In this document: piece after piece, positions 8,640-16,280 of the stretch
Position numbering within the stretch: position 1 is the first letter of the stretch
Layout: every line of letters begins with the position of its first letter
Source: Aquabacterium sp. CECT 9606
GTDB taxonomy: Bacteria > Pseudomonadota > Gammaproteobacteria > Burkholderiales > Burkholderiaceae_C
Length of the DNA: 64,000 nt
Assembly (NCBI RefSeq): GCF_918741295.1
Contig: NZ_CAKKNB010000001.1
Location: forward strand, 434,001-498,000
Direction of reading: 5' to 3'
Position numbers and translations under genes: made by a program
The notes under the pieces: model-generated
Databases searched by the model: none
Seen by the model: only the letters and a program-made list of their open reading frames with translations
What the model was told of the DNA's origin: nothing

Positions 8640-10097
8640 GTGCAGACCTACACGGCCATCATCATCGGCAGCGGCTTTGGCGGCATGACCGCCGCCCTCA
8701 AGCTTAAACGGCTGGGCATCGATGACTTCCTGATCCTGGAGCGACGCCCCTTCGCTGGGGGCACCTGGTGCCAGAACACCTACCCAGGCGCGGCTGTCGA
8801 CGTGCCCTCCACCTTGTACTCCTTGTCCACGGAGCACTTCCCCTGGAAACAGAAACTGGCCGACCAATCGGAATTGCACGTCTACACGGAACAGGTGATG
8901 ACCAAGCACCACCTGCACGCCAAGACCCAACTGGGAGCGACGGTGTCCAAGGTGCAGTGGCAGGAGCAAGATCAATGCTGGCAGGTGGACACCGAAGAAT
9001 GCGGAAGCTTCCGTGCGAGCTTCCTGATCAACGCATCGGGCCCCTTGAGCCACGCCAAGATCCCCGACTTTCCCGGTCGGGACACCTTCAAGGGCAAGGC
9101 CTTCCACACCAACGGATGGGACCACAGCTACGACCTTCGCAATAAACGTGTGGCCGTGATTGGCAGTGGCGCCAGCGCCGCGCAGGTGATTCCAGCCATC
9201 GTCGACCAGGTCAAACAATTGCATGTCTTCCAGCGCACGCCGCATTGGGTCATGCCTCGCCATGACAAGACCTATTCGTCGTTTGAGCGTTGGCTGATGG
9301 GCTTCCCTTGGATCTACAAAGTGGTGCGCGCCGCGGTGTACTGGAAGTTGGAGACGCGCGTGATCGGCTTCAAGTACTCCAAGGTACTGCTGAACCTGGT
9401 GGCCCGCCGCAAGGCCTTGGCGCACTTGCATAAGCAGGTGCCAGACCCGGCCATGCGCCAGCAGCTCACGCCGGATTTCGACATCGGCTGCAAACGCATC
9501 ATCCTGTCCGACACCTTTTACCCGGCGCTGACGCGCGCCCACAGCACGCTGCATCCTCAGGCCGATGGCATCGCCGAGATCACCCCGACGGGCATCCGCA
9601 CCAAGCGGGGCAAGCAGGTCGATCTGGACCTCATCGTCTACGGCACGGGCTATGACGCCACTGACGGGGTCGTGTCCTACCCCATCATCGGCAAGGGCGG
9701 ACGCACGGTGGGTGACCTCTGGCGGGAATTTCCTCGTGCCTACCTGGGCACCACGCTGCCTGGCTTCCCCAATCTGTTTGTCATGACCGGACCCAACACG
9801 GGCATCGGCCACACCTCAGCCATCTTTGTCATCGAGTCGCAAATGGAATATGTCGCACGCTGCATCCAGCGCGTGTTGAAGCAAGGCAAACAAAGCATTG
9901 AGGTACTGCCAGAGGCAGAAAACAACTACACCACCATGATCCACGCTGAAATGGAGAAGACCGTTTGGAAGTCAGGTGGCTGCCACAGTTGGTACCAGAG
10001 CAAGAGTGGCCATGTCATTGCCATGTTTCCTGGCTTCAGCTTCACTTACTGGCGGATGGCGACATCGTTCAAGCCAGCACATCATCGGCTGAGGTGA
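8640..10097 (+). CDS. Flavin-containing monooxygenase, Baeyer-Villiger type (second paralogue)
   Basis: This 485-residue paralogue of the enzyme at 2165 has an FAD motif GSGFGG (residues 10-15), the fingerprint FKGKAFHTNGWDH near 150 (Trp kept, the final Pro replaced by Asp) and a second Rossmann GSGASA near 174. Both share the LTPDxxxGCKRI and YPAL blocks. The GTG at 8640 is preferred: AAAGGA lies just upstream, and the in-frame extension to 8505 would run across the operator. Two different enzymes in one regulon suggest two oxygenation steps or two substrate classes. Confidence 0.88.
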   Translation: MQTYTAIIIGSGFGGMTAALKLKRLGIDDFLILERRPFAGGTWCQNTYPGAAVDVPSTLYSLSTEHFPWKQKLADQSELHVYTEQVMTKHHLHAKTQLGATVSKVQWQEQDQCWQVDTEECGSFRASFLINASGPLSHAKIPDFPGRDTFKGKAFHTNGWDHSYDLRNKRVAVIGSGASAAQVIPAIVDQVKQLHVFQRTPHWVMPRHDKTYSSFERWLMGFPWIYKVVRAAVYWKLETRVIGFKYSKVLLNLVARRKALAHLHKQVPDPAMRQQLTPDFDIGCKRIILSDTFYPALTRAHSTLHPQADGIAEITPTGIRTKRGKQVDLDLIVYGTGYDATDGVVSYPIIGKGGRTVGDLWREFPRAYLGTTLPGFPNLFVMTGPNTGIGHTSAIFVIESQMEYVARCIQRVLKQGKQSIEVLPEAENNYTTMIHAEMEKTVWKSGGCHSWYQSKSGHVIAMFPGFSFTYWRMATSFKPAHHRLR

Positions 10098-10336
10098 GCA
10101 TTGACGCCTGGGCTGATGCCAAGACGACTTACCGTGGGCAGCGGTGCCCTCAAGCCCGCTCAGGGTGAGGGCGGAACGGTGCGGTGCAGACAATCGATCC
10201 CGACGGTGCTGCACTGCGCGCCCCCGATGGAAATTGGACGTCAAGTCGGTTCAGTGCATGAATCATGGGCTTCGTCCGATGAGTTGTGGCAGCGAACCAG
10301 GCGGGCCATGATCAGGCTGGCTTTGGGGCCCGCAGA
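10098..10336. other. Intergenic stretch without recognised gene
   Basis: These 239 bases separate the convergent ends of the second monooxygenase and the small unknown gene. No convincing coding frame, strong hairpin or repeat was seen. Confidence 0.4.
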
Positions 10337-10801
10337 TCAGCCCTGGCCAGGCCTCAGCATGAACGGGAAAACCAGCTGCTTCATCAGCGGCCGATCGACA
10401 AACGTCATGCCCAAAATCCTGCCATCGCTGGCCCACCGCAATTCGTCGGTGACCCAGCACCATGGTGCCCGGGCTGTGGCCGGATACAGAAGCGCCAGCG
10501 TGTCTTTGCCATCGATCAGCGAAGGCCTTCGCGCCAATGTCATGGGGAAGTGTTGCTGCGTGGCCCCTTCACGTTCGAACAGGTTGACCGCACGGCCCTC
10601 GCCAAGAAACTGCTTGCCCAGCCATCCTCCAAATCCAGTCACGGCCAGCGTGGGGCCACTGTTGAGTCGAAACCACCAAGGCCCCGCGGGCTCGCCACGG
10701 TAAAAGCCTGACAACTCATTGACGCCCACCGATCGGCTTGCGCTGAAGGCCTGCTTGAGTTGCCCGATGGAACGGGTCGACAGGCTTGATGTGTTGCTCA
10801 T
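10337..10801 (-). CDS. Small protein of unknown function in the monooxygenase cluster
   Basis: I do not recognise this 154-residue protein. It has no signal peptide or membrane segment. It is rich in aromatic and glycine residues (SGFYRGEPAGPWWF, GFGGWLGKQF) and has conserved-looking blocks ending in a hydrophobic MKQLVFPFML stretch, suggesting a compact beta-rich ligand-binding fold. The ATG at 10801 has AAGG eleven bases ahead; an in-frame ATG at 10822 without a clear ribosome site is the alternative. It is divergent from the SDR at 10877 with the third operator-like dyad between them, so it probably belongs to the same regulon. Confidence 0.65.
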   Translation of the reverse strand: MSNTSSLSTRSIGQLKQAFSASRSVGVNELSGFYRGEPAGPWWFRLNSGPTLAVTGFGGWLGKQFLGEGRAVNLFEREGATQQHFPMTLARRPSLIDGKDTLALLYPATARAPWCWVTDELRWASDGRILGMTFVDRPLMKQLVFPFMLRPGQG

Positions 10802-10835
10802 GGGGCAATCTGCCTTGGTCATCTGGTATTTATGG

Positions 10836-10849
10836 TTACATTATTGTAA
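10836..10849. promoter_or_regulatory. Probable TetR operator, copy 3 (variant)
   Basis: TTACA-TTAT-TGTAA is a perfect dyad whose core TACA-N4-TGTA equals that of the sites at 2127 and 8578; only the outer GG/CC pairs differ. It again lies between two divergent genes. The region is AT-rich against a GC-rich background, as expected for a promoter. Confidence 0.55.
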
Positions 10850-10876
10850 TCTTAAATGTGTTTGACAGGTGAAGTT

Positions 10877-11701
10877 TTGACTCAGTTCGCTGGCACGGTG
10901 GCCGTTGTGACAGGCGCCTCGGAAGGCATCGGCAAAGCCATCGGCCTGGAGATCGCTCGCCAAGGTGCCCAGGTTGTGGTGATGGCGCGCTCGGAGGCGA
11001 AGCTTGCTTCGGTGGTGGACGAGATCACCCGGGAAGGGGGCAAGGCCAGCTACGTGGTCGCGGATTTGTGCGCCCCGCAAGCGGTTCGCTTGGCCATGAT
11101 GGAGGCCGTGGCCAGGCATGGCCCGATTGATGTGCTGGTCAACAACGTGGGAGCGGGCACTTTCAAGCCCCTGCACCTGACCTCCGAGCTTGAATGCGAC
11201 ATGGCACTGGCGCTGCCCCTCGTGCCTGCGGTGGTCGCCAGTCAGGCTGTCTTGCCAGGCATGCTCGCCAAGAGGCGGGGCCACATCGTCAATCTCACCA
11301 GCCCGGCGGGATTGATGCCCATGCCCTACATGGCGCCTTACACGGCTGCCCGCCACGCCATGGTCGCTTTGAGCCGAGGGCTGGCAGGTGAGTTGGACGG
11401 CACCGGTGTCCATGTTTCGCTGGTGTGCCCTTCGCAAGTAGACACTGGCTATTTCTTGAACAATGACGCGGACATGCGTTGGTACCCGCCGATCTCGACG
11501 GTGTTTCCGGTGCTGACGCCCGAACGTGTGGCCAAGGAAGTGGTGGCCGCCATCCTGCAGAACAAGCGCGAGGTGGTATTTCCGTGGCAGTTGCGATGGG
11601 CCATGCGCATGTACAGCGTGGCACCGGCCGTGAGTCAGGCATTCATGAAAGCCTGTGGCTTGTGGCATCGTGGCCTGGCTCATGCCGCCGGCACGAGCTA
11701 A
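10877..11701 (+). CDS. Short-chain dehydrogenase/reductase with Lys-to-Arg change in YxxxK
   Basis: This SDR of about 274 residues has the cofactor motif TGASEGIG near residue 13 and NNVGAGT near 90. The active-site motif reads YTAAR instead of YxxxK, so the catalytic lysine is replaced by arginine. The TTG at 10877 is preferred because AGGTGA lies just ahead; the ATG at 10856 would leave only six bases after the operator dyad and no ribosome site. It starts an operon with the HAD-like gene and another SDR. It may be a reductase with altered chemistry or a non-catalytic partner. Confidence 0.82.
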   Translation: MTQFAGTVAVVTGASEGIGKAIGLEIARQGAQVVVMARSEAKLASVVDEITREGGKASYVVADLCAPQAVRLAMMEAVARHGPIDVLVNNVGAGTFKPLHLTSELECDMALALPLVPAVVASQAVLPGMLAKRRGHIVNLTSPAGLMPMPYMAPYTAARHAMVALSRGLAGELDGTGVHVSLVCPSQVDTGYFLNNDADMRWYPPISTVFPVLTPERVAKEVVAAILQNKREVVFPWQLRWAMRMYSVAPAVSQAFMKACGLWHRGLAHAAGTS

Positions 11702-11716
11702 CCAGCGAGAAATAAC

Positions 11717-12649
11717 ATGAACGTGACCGTGATTGGCGGCGGGCTCATCGGCGCGTCCTGGGCTGCGCTTTTTCTGGCGCATGGCCACCGCGTGTGCATC
11801 CATGACGTGGCGCCAGACGTGGCTTCGAGCGTGCGCATGGAACTCATGCGCATTCAGCCCTTCCTGGCGCAGTTGGGGCACCCCCTGGATCCGGATGGGC
11901 CCGACTTGTCGTTCGAGGCCGATCTGGCCCAAGCCGTGCGTCAAGCCGATGTGGTGCAGGAGTGCGGCCCAGAGCGGCTGAATTTCAAGCAAGCGCTGTG
12001 GGTCAAGGTTGAAGCGCACTGCAGGCCTGATGCATTGTTGCTGTCCTCCAGCTCTGGGATCACCGCAAGCATGCAGGCCCGCAAGATGAGCTCTCCGCAG
12101 CGGATGCTGGTGGGGCATCCCTTCAATCCCCCGCACCTGGTCCCGCTGGTCGAGGTGGTGCCTGGAAAGCGCACCAGTGAAGACGCCGTTCGGCGCGCCC
12201 GTGACTTCTATGCCGGACTGGGCAAGCGGCCGGTGGTGCTGCGCAAGGAAATTCCTGGCTTTGTGGCCAATCGCATCCAGGCGGCGGTGATCCGCGAAAG
12301 CGTGTCGCTCGTCAGACAGGGGGTGGTGTCGGTCGAGGACCTGGACATCGCCGTTCAGGCCTCACTGGGCTTGAGGTGGGCTGCAGGCGGACCTTTCAAG
12401 TCTGCCCACCTGGGGGGCGGCACGGGCGGCATTCAGGCGTTTTTCAAGCAGTTCGCCACGGGCTTGCAGTTGCTGTGGCTCCACATGCGCCTGCGCCCGG
12501 TCTTGCTGACGGGGCGCGCGCAGCAAGCTTTGATTGACCAGGTAACGCAGAGCTACGGCGCCATGTCCATCGCCGAGCTGGCGTCCATTCGGGACCAGCA
12601 ACAAATCGCGTTGCTGCAAGCCCTGCAGCAACCAACTGACAGCGAGTGA
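11717..12649 (+). CDS. 3-hydroxyacyl-CoA dehydrogenase family protein (lambda-crystallin/carnitine dehydrogenase type)
   Basis: The 310-residue protein has an N-terminal NAD-binding GGGLIG (residues 7-12), the QECGPE block, the catalytic-His block GHPFNPPHLVPLVEVV near 135-150 and the C-terminal domain starting KEIPGFVANRIQ. This arrangement is that of NAD-dependent 3-hydroxyacyl-CoA, L-carnitine and L-gulonate dehydrogenases. It lies 15 bases after the preceding SDR and four bases before the next one. A 3-hydroxyacyl oxidation step is plausible here, but free hydroxy acids cannot be excluded. Confidence 0.85.
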   Translation: MNVTVIGGGLIGASWAALFLAHGHRVCIHDVAPDVASSVRMELMRIQPFLAQLGHPLDPDGPDLSFEADLAQAVRQADVVQECGPERLNFKQALWVKVEAHCRPDALLLSSSSGITASMQARKMSSPQRMLVGHPFNPPHLVPLVEVVPGKRTSEDAVRRARDFYAGLGKRPVVLRKEIPGFVANRIQAAVIRESVSLVRQGVVSVEDLDIAVQASLGLRWAAGGPFKSAHLGGGTGGIQAFFKQFATGLQLLWLHMRLRPVLLTGRAQQALIDQVTQSYGAMSIAELASIRDQQQIALLQALQQPTDSE

Positions 12650-12653
12650 AACC

Positions 12654-13505
12654 ATGAAAATTCAAGCCAACGAAGTGGTGTTGATCACTGGCTGCGGGTC
12701 GGGCATCGGCAAAGCGCTGGCGCGGGCCTTTCACGGGCAGGGGTTCACCGTTTGCGCCACAGCCCGGCGAGTGGACGCCATGAGTGACCTGGAGCGAGAT
12801 GGCATTCAAACCTTGGCCCTGGATGTCACTCAGGATGAGGACATTAAGCGCGTGCTGAGCACCTTGAAGTTGGCAGGACAACAGGTCGGCGCCTTGGTCA
12901 ACAACGCCGGCTATGGCGCCATGGGGCCGCTGCTGAATGTGCCCTCCAAAGAATGGCAGCGGCAGTTCGATGTCAATGTGTTTGCGCCCATGGCCCTGAC
13001 ACGTGCGGTGCTGCCGGGCATGATCGATCGCGGTCGTGGCACCGTCGTGAACATCAGCAGTGTGTCTGGCGTCATGCCCACGCCTTTTGCGGGCGCCTAT
13101 TGCGCCAGCAAGGCGGCACTGAATGCAGCCTCGGACGCCTTGCGCATGGAATTGCGGCCGCTGGGGATTGATGTCGTCACGGTCCAACCCGGCGGCATTC
13201 AGTCATCATTCGGTGATCGTGCGGCTGACCAGGTCAATCTGGCCCGGGATTCGCCTTACCAGGCGGTGCGGCAGGGTGTGCTGTCGCGGGCCAATGAAAG
13301 CCAGGAACAGGCGATGCCCGCAGCTGCCTTTGCCGATGCGCTTGTGCATCAGTTGAAGCAACCCCGTCCGCCAGCCGTCATCAGGCTTGGCAAGAAAAGC
13401 ACCCTGATGCCCTTGCTCAAGCAGATGCTGCCAACCGCGCTGCTCGACAGCATCCTCAGCAAACGTTTTCAACTGAACCGCCTGTCTCCACGAAAAGACC
13501 GATGA
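12654..13505 (+). CDS. Short-chain dehydrogenase/reductase
   Basis: This is a 283-residue classical SDR with the cofactor motif TGCGSGIG (residues 12-19), NNAGYG near 83 and the active-site YCASK near 148. The sequence resembles the retinol/hydroxysteroid-dehydrogenase-like group (VVNISSVSGVMPTPFAGAYCASK). It follows the HAD-like gene after four bases and is the last gene of the TetR-linked block. The substrate is unknown. Confidence 0.9.
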   Translation: MKIQANEVVLITGCGSGIGKALARAFHGQGFTVCATARRVDAMSDLERDGIQTLALDVTQDEDIKRVLSTLKLAGQQVGALVNNAGYGAMGPLLNVPSKEWQRQFDVNVFAPMALTRAVLPGMIDRGRGTVVNISSVSGVMPTPFAGAYCASKAALNAASDALRMELRPLGIDVVTVQPGGIQSSFGDRAADQVNLARDSPYQAVRQGVLSRANESQEQAMPAAAFADALVHQLKQPRPPAVIRLGKKSTLMPLLKQMLPTALLDSILSKRFQLNRLSPRKDR

Positions 13506-13624
13506 CATGACTTGAAGGGCACTTGGTCCGAGCTCTCGGATGCGCAGGTCGCGCAGGCCTTGGATCGCATGCGTCCGCCCTCCGACCTTCGTTGTTCAAA
13601 CGTGATCTTGGGTGCGACGGGTCG

Positions 13625-14554
13625 CTACTTCTGCCCGAACCGCGCCGCCTGCCCGCTGGCCGGGAATTCCTGCAGGATGTAGTCCACGAACACGCGGACC
13701 TTGGCCGGCACGAGCTTGCGGCTGGTGTAGTAGATGGACAGCGGCCGCGTCTCGGCGTGCCAATCGCGCAGCACGCGCACCAGCGCACCGCTCTCCAGCA
13801 GCGGCAGCGCATGCGGCATGGGCAGCATGGCGATGCCCATGCCGGTGGCCGCCGCGCGTGCCATGGCTTCGGGGTCGTCCAGCACCATCACCGGGCGCAC
13901 GTGGGCGACGAGTTCCGCGCCCTCGTTGTTCTTCAAGGTCCAGGGCACCAGGCGCCCGGTGGCCAGCGAGCGGCGCAGCAGTCCGCTGTGGCGCGCCAGA
14001 TCCTGAGGGTGCTTGGGCGTGCGGTGGGCCTTCAGGTAGGCGGGTGAGGCCACCAGCACGATGCGCACCCGCGAGAGTTCGCGCGCGATCAGCGCATCGG
14101 TCAGCTCGATGCCGCCACCAATGGCCACGTCGAAGCCCTGCGCCACGAGATCGACCTGGCGGTTGTCGAAATGCAGGTCGGGCACCACGTCGGGGTAGCG
14201 GCGAACGAACTCGCCCAGCAGCGGCAACACATACTCGCGCCCCACCGTGTGTGCAAGTGCCACTTTCAAGGTGCCCGCTGGCTTGCCCGCGCCCTGGCGC
14301 AGGTCGGTCAGCGCATCGCTGATCTCGCTCCAGGGTAATCGCACCTGGCTGTAGAGCCGATCGCCATCGGTGGTGAGCGCGAGGCTGCGGGTGCTGCGCT
14401 GGAAAAGCCGCACGCCCAAGCGCGCTTCCAACTGCGCCACGCTTTTGCTGACTGCCGCCGGTGTGACGCCCAGGAGGCGCGCGGCGGCGGAAAAACTGCC
14501 CTCATCGGCCGAGGCGATGAAGGCGTCCAGGTAGCTGCGCAGCTCGGTGATCAT
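13625..14554 (-). CDS. LysR family transcriptional regulator
   Basis: This 309-residue LysR protein has an N-terminal winged HTH (residues about 5-62; AAARLLGVTPAAVSKSVAQLEARLG) and a substrate-binding domain (about 90-295). It is divergent from the SDR at 14670 with an AT-rich 115-base gap between them, so it very likely controls that gene and the next. The effector is unknown. Confidence 0.92.
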   Translation of the reverse strand: MITELRSYLDAFIASADEGSFSAAARLLGVTPAAVSKSVAQLEARLGVRLFQRSTRSLALTTDGDRLYSQVRLPWSEISDALTDLRQGAGKPAGTLKVALAHTVGREYVLPLLGEFVRRYPDVVPDLHFDNRQVDLVAQGFDVAIGGGIELTDALIARELSRVRIVLVASPAYLKAHRTPKHPQDLARHSGLLRRSLATGRLVPWTLKNNEGAELVAHVRPVMVLDDPEAMARAAATGMGIAMLPMPHALPLLESGALVRVLRDWHAETRPLSIYYTSRKLVPAKVRVFVDYILQEFPASGQAARFGQK

Positions 14555-14669
14555 GGGTTTTATCTTATACCAATGGTTGAAACTGAATGATCAATTCAAT
14601 GGCTACCGGAAGCAGGTGACAAAAGCCAAACTGCTGCTCATCAACTCCCCCACTTCAAAAGGAAACGCC

Positions 14670-15449
14670 ATGAGCACCACCACCATCAACACCACCTCCG
14701 CCACTGCCGCCAAGCCCCTCGCCGGCAAGGTCGCCTTCATCCATGGCGGCTCGCGCGGCATCGGCGCCGCCTCTGCGCGCCGCCTGGCCCGCGACGGCGC
14801 CAGTGTCGCCATTGGCTATGCCACCTCGGCCATCGCGGCCGAAGCGCTCGTCGAAGAAATCAAGGCCAATGGCGGCAACGCCATCGCCGTCAAGGCCGAT
14901 GCCTTCGATGCTGCCGCGCTGACCAGCGCCATTGATGGCGTCGCTGCCCGCTTCGGCCGCCTGGACATTCTCGTCAACAGCGCCGGCGTGCTGGCCCTGG
15001 CCCCGCTGGATCAGTTCACCTTGGAAGACTTCGACCGCACCGTGGCCGTCAACATCCGGTCCGTGTTCGTGGCCTCGCAAGCCGCTGCCAGGCACATGAA
15101 GGAAGGCGGCCGCATCATCAACATCGGCAGCACCAATGCGCAGCGCATGCCATTTGCCGGCGGCGCCCCCTATGCGATGAGCAAGTCCGCCCTCGTGGGT
15201 CTGGTCAAGGGCCTGGCCCGTGACCTCGGGCCGCGTGGCATCACCGTCAACAACGTGGCGCCTGGCCCGGTCGACACCGACATGAACCCTGAAACTGGCG
15301 ACTTTGCCGCCACGATGCACGGCCTGATGGCCATCCCACGCCACGGCAAGGCCGATGAGATCGCTGGTATGGTGGCTTATCTGGCTGGCCCGGAGGCGGC
15401 GTTCGTCACGGGCGCTGATTTGCTGATCGACGGCGGCTTTGCAGCCTGA
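14670..15449 (+). CDS. Short-chain dehydrogenase/reductase, 3-ketoacyl-ACP-reductase type
   Basis: The 259-residue SDR has the cofactor loop HGGSRGIG near residue 28-35 (His in place of the usual Thr), NSAG near 103 and the active-site YAMSK near 168. The C-terminal GADLLIDGGFAA is typical of the FabG-like group. AAAAGGA just upstream fixes the ATG at 14670. It is divergent from a LysR regulator and 17 bases ahead of another SDR. LysR-linked SDRs of this type often act in stress or quinone/aldehyde metabolism, but the role is open. Confidence 0.9.
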   Translation: MSTTTINTTSATAAKPLAGKVAFIHGGSRGIGAASARRLARDGASVAIGYATSAIAAEALVEEIKANGGNAIAVKADAFDAAALTSAIDGVAARFGRLDILVNSAGVLALAPLDQFTLEDFDRTVAVNIRSVFVASQAAARHMKEGGRIINIGSTNAQRMPFAGGAPYAMSKSALVGLVKGLARDLGPRGITVNNVAPGPVDTDMNPETGDFAATMHGLMAIPRHGKADEIAGMVAYLAGPEAAFVTGADLLIDGGFAA

Positions 15450-15466
15450 ACACGAGGAGCATCGAC

Positions 15467-16258
15467 ATGGACCTTCAACTCAATGGCAAGCTGGCTTTGG
15501 TCAGCGGCAGCACAGCCGGCATCGGCTACGCGATTGCGCGGACCTTGGCCCAGGAGGGCGCCGCCGTCATCGTCAACGGTCGCACACAGGCGGCTGTTGA
15601 CGAGGCGGTGGAGCGCATTCGCGCCGAAACGCAGGGCACCGTGCACGGCCATGCGGCCGACCTGAGCAAGGCTGAAGCCGCGGAGGAAACCGTGCGGCGC
15701 TTTCCAGGCATCAACATCCTCGTCAACAACCTGGGCATCTTCGAACCCAAGGCTTTCGAGGACATCCCCGACGAAGATTGGCAACGTTTTTTTGACGTCA
15801 ATGTCCTCAGCGGCGTGCGCCTGGCGCGCCTGGTGCTGCCCGACATGAAGCGCGCGGACTGGGGGCGGATCATCTTCATCTCCAGCGAAAGCGCGGTGCA
15901 GATCCCGACCGAGATGATTCATTACGGCATGACTAAGACCGCGCAGCTCGCCGTGTCACGCGGCCTGGCGGAATCGGTCGCCGGCACAGGCATCACCGTC
16001 AACAGCGTATTGCCGGGCCCCACCAAGTCGCGTGGCGTGGGCGACTTTGTCAAAGACATGGCACGGGCCAGCGACAAGAGCTTCGAGCAGGTCGAGGCCG
16101 AGTTCTTCGAGCACGTGCGCCCCACCTCGCTGATCAAGCGCTTCGCGTCGCCGCAGGAAGTGGCCTCGCTCGTGGCCTATGTGGCCAGCCCGCTTGCCTC
16201 GGCGACCACCGGCGCGGCCCTTCGCGTGGATGGGGGGCTGATCAAGAGCGCGTTTTGA
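15467..16258 (+). CDS. Short-chain dehydrogenase/reductase
   Basis: This is a 263-residue SDR with the cofactor motif SGSTAGIG near residue 13-20, NNLGIF near 87 and the active-site YGMTK near 154. It ends in ALRVDGGLIKSAF, the usual FabG-like tail. It sits in tandem with the preceding SDR under the divergent LysR gene and converges on the amidase. The substrate is unknown. Confidence 0.9.
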   Translation: MDLQLNGKLALVSGSTAGIGYAIARTLAQEGAAVIVNGRTQAAVDEAVERIRAETQGTVHGHAADLSKAEAAEETVRRFPGINILVNNLGIFEPKAFEDIPDEDWQRFFDVNVLSGVRLARLVLPDMKRADWGRIIFISSESAVQIPTEMIHYGMTKTAQLAVSRGLAESVAGTGITVNSVLPGPTKSRGVGDFVKDMARASDKSFEQVEAEFFEHVRPTSLIKRFASPQEVASLVAYVASPLASATTGAALRVDGGLIKSAF

Positions 16259-16280
16259 CGAGGAGCCGCGATGGGCTTGC

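Noticed and set aside
8430..9812. A 460-codon open frame opposite the second monooxygenase
   Set aside because: It covers the FAD and fingerprint motifs of the true gene on the other strand and shows no family features.
10841..12136. A 431-codon open frame on the - strand
   Set aside because: It runs opposite an SDR and a dehydrogenase with clear cofactor motifs; its composition is His/Arg-rich shadow.
14555..14669. Imperfect dyads in the LysR/SDR gap
   Set aside because: TGAAT/ATTCA-type matches are off-centre and broken; I could not define a clean operator, although the gap is surely regulatory.
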